From Candidatus Sumerlaeota bacterium (GTDB lineage Bacteria > UBP6 > UBA1177), in contig SLGQ01000195.1 in NCBI GenBank assembly GCA_007136595.1, forward strand, positions 1 through 7,630: a DNA stretch of 7,630 nt. Reading direction: 5' to 3'. Under the pieces are notes generated by a model, which saw only the letters and a program-made list of their open reading frames with translations, had not been told where the DNA came from and made no database searches. Made by a program: the position numbers and the translations under genes. Below, in pieces: positions 7,001-7,630 of this stretch (position 1 is the first letter of the stretch; each line of letters opens with the position of its first letter).

Positions 7001-7630
7001 ATTCTTCACTTGCCGTGAAGGTTACGGTAACGCTTTCTGTTGATGAATTCACTCTCAAAGGTGTTGATGCAGGAACTGTCACTACTGTCAGGCTTTCCGC
7101 TTCAGGATTCTTGCGGTCAATTTTAAGGCTGCCCACCTCTACTGAAGGGGTACCGTCTTTGACAGGGTTGCCCACAAGGTCTTGCGCATATACACTGAAA
7201 AAGTATGTATCTTCGGTTTCATCACTGGTGTCAAAGGTTTTTGTACACACAAATGACTGGTTGTTGTTTGTGGTGCAGGTGAATCCGTCAACATCTGTGC
7301 CGCCACTGTTTTTAGCTGTAAAGATAAAATCTTCACCACTTTTAACTTGTTCGGTAAAACTGAACCTTACCTGGACTGTGCTGTTGTATCTGTTGGCTGT
7401 ACCGTCAGGGATTATAACAGGGTTGAGAAGTTCAGGTGGGGTGACATCATAGTTGATATGACCGTTCAATGTAACTAAGGAGATGTTATTGAAATCATCT
7501 CTGAGATTCACTGTTACCTGTTTTTCTCCGTCACTTTCTTCTATTCCGGGGGTATGGGTGCATTCGTATGTGTTTCCTGATGTTTTAAGGCACTGGATGT
7601 CAGGAAGAGTGATCTCTCCAACTTTTACAA
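1047..7630 (-). CDS. Giant multidomain surface protein: Ig-like repeats, kelch repeats, two C-type-lectin-like domains, cysteine-knot tail (5' partial)
   Basis: One unbroken frame runs from the right window edge to the TAG at 1049-1047, at least 2193 codons. The GTG at 7511 is not the start: the 39 codons before it read as part of another Ig-like repeat (for example SGNTYECTHTPGIEESDGE), so the N-terminus, signal peptide and any anchor lie outside. Domain order (residues): Ig-like repeats to about 770; linker with a small beta domain 771-959; about twelve kelch motifs 960-1574; unassigned beta-sandwich 1575-1704; C-type-lectin-like domains 1705-1836 and 1837-1961; cysteine-rich tail 1962-2154. 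Every module belongs to extracellular binding or adhesion types. A role as a large adhesin or recognition protein is inferred; no ligand is shown. The C-terminus has no LPXTG, PEP-CTERM or MYXO-CTERM-like membrane segment and ends in the cysteine cluster. No frameshift is seen. Confidence 0.92.
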   Translation of the reverse strand, partial: VKVGEITLPDIQCLKTSGNTYECTHTPGIEESDGEKQVTVNLRDDFNNISLVTLNGHINYDVTPPELLNPVIIPDGTANRYNSTVQVRFSFTEQVKSGEDFIFTAKNSGGTDVDGFTCTTNNNQSFVCTKTFDTSDETEDTYFFSVYAQDLVGNPVKDGTPSVEVGSLKIDRKNPEAESLTVVTVPASTPLRVNSSTESVTVTFTASEELQNNPVVTLGNLSLTAPHLKTELDYTYIFEDLTALTDGDRTVTVTLVDVAGNQNTVTHSETVLVDRILPVMTIISNKYLYNLNDSVIITVSASEELDGDPSVTLNGTPLAHQSQQGNSWTYRPSLIHGENTVRAIGTDIAGNTSEEAVKVYEVDTVMPGVASLETKVLTGGTFEEKTPQIAISGDVVEVRFGTTEVLGATPLVRLGAEIMSPHDTSCVTTPFVDCVFRLTIQTSSGDGWKTVTVELEDEAGNRDSYPYNNEALVDVTPPQMHSNFMTPSYAKDGDIIEARFSFSEEVSVSSVAISHPATFTKNIGESSNTNFVYTANASSFNEGDKIVFEAKARDIAGNWVGGSESWHEVGRTVIVLDSPSFVQKDCDITVSSGYTAPSGYKAVRAGQTVTANCNISVSKPSLLSGDPALKIGGYPSNAMSCSGGYNYCYQYSVTGGEGDGIKSVTVEVEDKAGNITVEDTLEKVVFDFTGPVLTNDSLSRNPVFSSATDTENKILHVSIYDPLTQSPVSVSMHIVADELVNPSLPITLSPVSGGSFNFGLPTVSGNSVSYSVEMNDSFAEGLYNFQITWYDMLGNVSTRTIEWKIYVDKTEPDIGDIDEDQMIYKRFPFGSGSNVAPRALVEGGKKSVKSQDIVKIFAYSTNGNYLGEASVNDDGSFVIPNLFAANSSAIYINPIKASGVGIYFEEPSAVPDVLPKIPNIEWTSNLNSKVPGQDWPNPNSLRNIAHFTNYLQREGSFYEQENFDEIPSSSISSAKWYSHSKPDVSDLSCHLWGYSFGTVMGGAAYDSKRGYIYQIGGEWSEYEDAQRCDTADFYYWDGYTWTRNKPSGVHPSNRRGNQLVYDENRDRIVLFGGEGYQPPDHFRTNDTMEWNGYAWAVRNIQNDIPSPRAFHCMAYDRKRDVTVLFGGFTGGVDESIPNDETWEYNGINWVKKESSGETPSARSSCKMVYSDERGTVLMYGGVTGEINVRFRDLWEWDGEEWIILDDNGPDYGGAGLAWNSYSETLYLLGGAETPYGSYSDKLWVWNGTWAEAGSSYNFPIGVVEPNLVYDSGKKMMISFGGLTRDIYGMLRISPDTFGLIDGSWVKIASFYQPERLQHGAYSYDEDRNKVVLFGGEEPDLSNKTWEFNGFTWERVFTATSPNAQRGHAMAYFPPTGRTILYSVTGQTYSYNGTNWTLLQSGSPPGNRCFSKMVYDSNRGVLVLTGGSENCSISDPVNTTYEYNGSVWTKVYECSSNCSDDATGRKDFALAFDEERNVVVQYGGLVQKQGPYGKFWEISNDTWEWNGTSWTKRSPTDPEGDGNPSYLASPEMFYHKTSGKILLFGSNNTSSLLDVWAYNGTSYAKVNDIVKAPHRSYSGGVYMEKEDLIIFHGGLASYEFFLDTLIYSVGEKIRPMQIYSNRTHIADIPATARIEDVTVRFAGGAKGFLNNKGIDAITFYIWYGGTWIPLGDVDYGLDNNEEYLFTIKDRRLINGIFYGNKNEINLAFSPTAPSEGTWNESTVKISDVEITIRYNLDGKRIKYPKYGEYYISNTPATWQNARNDCLMRGGDLAIINSAEEQAYIESLDDFSNTAYYWIGYHNIGHATEWRSVSGTLVWEGYLSGEPQNDEYTNWHTSNPTATSNYNCVRMNRSHLLGRWYNRNCNDSRPYICELQRENRYIISTDNKSWEDSRQTCLSYGADLVTIDGYLEHKEIESLVSGSISYWIGFTDKDVEGEWRWVTGSKRWTGGLSGDSYFFTNWYPGRPRNDSARNFASMYQGYNYRWTDLPNTVSSRYICEFDSPHFCSMNTDFCTSGNSCCSEVCDTYLNECVNCIDLNSYGCNAKSDCCGGHPCNTSSNRCVEGLATGQRTCEGASDCSNPIDTCASGRCCRSTQSYCTSSAQCCSSADTCYGNSCCRPIGASCVPGQCCLGTCSGFLIRTCVCARPGQACSSNSQCCSGNCGKDSLCAQSQSGGFCYDDSDCMSNKCLKNTCL
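1050..1628 (-). repeat. Cysteine-rich C-terminal tail, knottin/Dickkopf-like repeats
   Basis: From C1966 to the C-terminus (189 residues) there are 38 cysteines, about one in five and an even number. Roughly seven short units can be read, several with the cystine-knot spacing C-x5-6-CC-x2-4-C-x-C, for example ACSSNSQCCSGNC, SYCTSSAQCC and SCVPGQCCLGTC. Adjacent CC pairs recur seven times. The pattern resembles inhibitor-cystine-knot peptides and Dickkopf-like cysteine clusters, which form small disulfide-locked folds. The protein ends KCLKNTCL, with no hydrophobic segment or basic cluster after it, so this is a terminal binding or capping domain rather than a sorting signal (inference). Confidence 0.82.
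1629..2399 (-). repeat. Two tandem C-type-lectin-like domains
   Basis: Domain 1 (about 1705-1836) has the WIGY core (1757-1760), the GGDLAIINS strand after C1725, the NW of the long loop (1793-1794) and the terminal YICEL with C1832. Domain 2 (about 1837-1961) has WIGF (1886-1889), C1856 in QTCLSYGADLVTI, NW (1920-1921) and YICEF with C1958. Domain 1 also holds the inner disulfide pair C1807/C1824. Domain 2 lacks both inner cysteines. The usual calcium/sugar motif E/Q-P-N/D reads N-P-T (1798-1800) in domain 1 and R-P-R (1925-1927) in domain 2, with the proline kept. W-N-D reads W-Y-N and W-T-D. Classical calcium-dependent sugar binding is therefore not predicted; protein binding or a different ligand is more likely. 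Confidence 0.9.
2400..2789 (-). other. Unassigned beta-sandwich-like domain between kelch and lectin-like regions
   Basis: Residues 1575-1704 form a self-contained stretch with alternating strand patterns, such as IEDVTVRFAGG, AITFYIWYGGTWIPLG, NEINLAFSP and VKISDVEITIRYNL. It has no cysteine, kelch motif or D-x-AGN signature. The pattern resembles jelly-roll modules that accompany surface proteins, with the last strand ending in a V-E-I-T-I-R-Y motif. A carbohydrate-binding role is possible, but no binding residues can be pointed to. Confidence 0.5.
2790..4634 (-). repeat. About twelve kelch motifs, probably two beta-propellers
   Basis: The unit reads [AV]YD-x-x-R-x-x-[IV]-x-LFGG, then a loop, then TWEYNG-x-x-W and a P-x-x-R turn. 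The di-glycine motif recurs, ending at residues 978, 1034, 1088, 1142, 1191, 1242, 1296, 1387, 1444 and 1554, with degenerate versions at 1346 (single G) and 1505-1506 (GS). Intervals are 41-62 residues, mostly 49-57. The partner W/Y-x-NG/DG-x-x-W strand is present in eleven units; the last unit lacks it and the eleventh ends in Y. Kelch motifs form blades of beta-propellers that bind proteins or sugars. Twelve motifs suggest two six-bladed propellers, but the split between rings cannot be read from the sequence. Confidence 0.9.
4635..5201 (-). other. Linker with a small beta domain between the Ig-like and kelch regions
   Basis: Residues 771-959 match neither flanking repeat type. About 800-860 looks like a small beta-sandwich with the strand pattern VKIFAYSTNGNYLGEASV followed by a DDGSF turn, as in small Ig-like or carboxypeptidase-regulatory-like domains that follow Ig arrays. 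About 865-945 is proline-, serine- and asparagine-rich with little regular pattern and is probably extended. No function is assigned. Confidence 0.5.
5202..7630 (-). repeat. Array of at least seven full bacterial Ig-like repeats plus part of an eighth
   Basis: Units of about 90-120 residues are bounded by D-x-[TS]-x-P-like linkers: VTPP at 23, DRKNP at 132, DRILP at 235, DTVMP at 324, VTPP at 436, DFTGP at 648 and DKTEP at 769. Each ends with a D-x-x-GN signature: DLVGN, DVAGN, DIAGN, DEAGN, DIAGN, DKAGN, DMLGN. Several carry a SASEEL/TASEEL-type strand. This is the pattern of the BapA/Big-type Ig-like repeats of large bacterial adhesins. Approximate units are 24-133, 134-236, 237-325, 326-436, 437-538, 539-649 and 650-770, and a partial unit runs off the window edge. 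They probably form a rigid stalk (inference). Some units carry a cysteine pair and others none. Confidence 0.88.

Noticed and set aside
6979..7452. Plus-strand open frame of 157 codons opposite the Ig repeats
   Set aside because: It lies wholly antisense to strongly conserved Ig-like repeats and has no recognisable motif. The length is explained by the biased, stop-poor complement of Val/Thr-rich coding sequence.
1050..7630. Eukaryotic origin, suggested by kelch, C-type lectin and Dickkopf-like modules and many N-x-S/T sites
   Set aside because: The frame is intronless for 6.6 kb, the Ig units carry the bacterial D-x-AGN signature, and the kelch units are of the bacterial LFGG/TWEYNG type. 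The N-x-S/T sites follow from the NGT/NGS turn of the kelch blade.
1..7630. CRISPR array, tRNA, rRNA, insertion sequence or attachment site
   Set aside because: No short direct repeats with unique spacers, no tRNA-like cloverleaf, and no transposase frame or terminal inverted repeats were seen. Practically the whole window is coding.

Overview
The window holds the 3' ends of two convergent genes, and both reading frames run off the window edges. Together they cover all but 6 bases. The plus-strand gene (1-1040) and the much larger minus-strand gene (1047-7630) both encode modular, repeat-built, cysteine-rich proteins that look secreted or surface-exposed. No enzyme, nucleic-acid-binding domain, RNA gene, mobile element or CRISPR array is visible.

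Layout, left to right. Positions 1-1040 (plus) carry the tail of one beta-sandwich-like domain, then two tandem eight-cysteine units with identical spacing, then a second copy of the sandwich-like domain, then the stop. A 6-bp gap follows, with a likely terminator hairpin spanning both gene ends. Positions 1047-7630 are one uninterrupted minus-strand frame of at least 2193 codons. From its N-terminal side (right edge) to its C-terminus it carries at least seven full bacterial Ig-like repeats plus part of an earlier one, a linker with a small beta domain, about twelve kelch motifs, an unassigned beta-sandwich, two tandem C-type-lectin-like domains, and a tail with 38 cysteines in 189 residues.

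Organism: the frames are intronless over 6.6 kb, the Ig and kelch modules are of bacterial type, and G+C is roughly 40% by eye. This points to a bacterium. Secreted proteins mixing kelch, Ig-like and Dickkopf/knottin-like cysteine clusters recall Myxococcota and other former Deltaproteobacteria, or large-gene candidate phyla. The low G+C argues against a typical myxobacterium, and the assignment is weak.

How the genes might work together: the shared style suggests a locus for extracellular adhesion or recognition, with Ig repeats as a stalk, kelch propellers and lectin-like domains as binding heads, and disulfide knots as a protease-resistant tip. This is inference from architecture. Nothing in the window shows a ligand, and both N-termini (signal peptides, anchors) lie outside. 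Numbering used below: residue 1 of the plus protein is the codon at 57-59, and residue 1 of the minus protein is the codon at 7511-7509. Neither codon is thought to be the true start.
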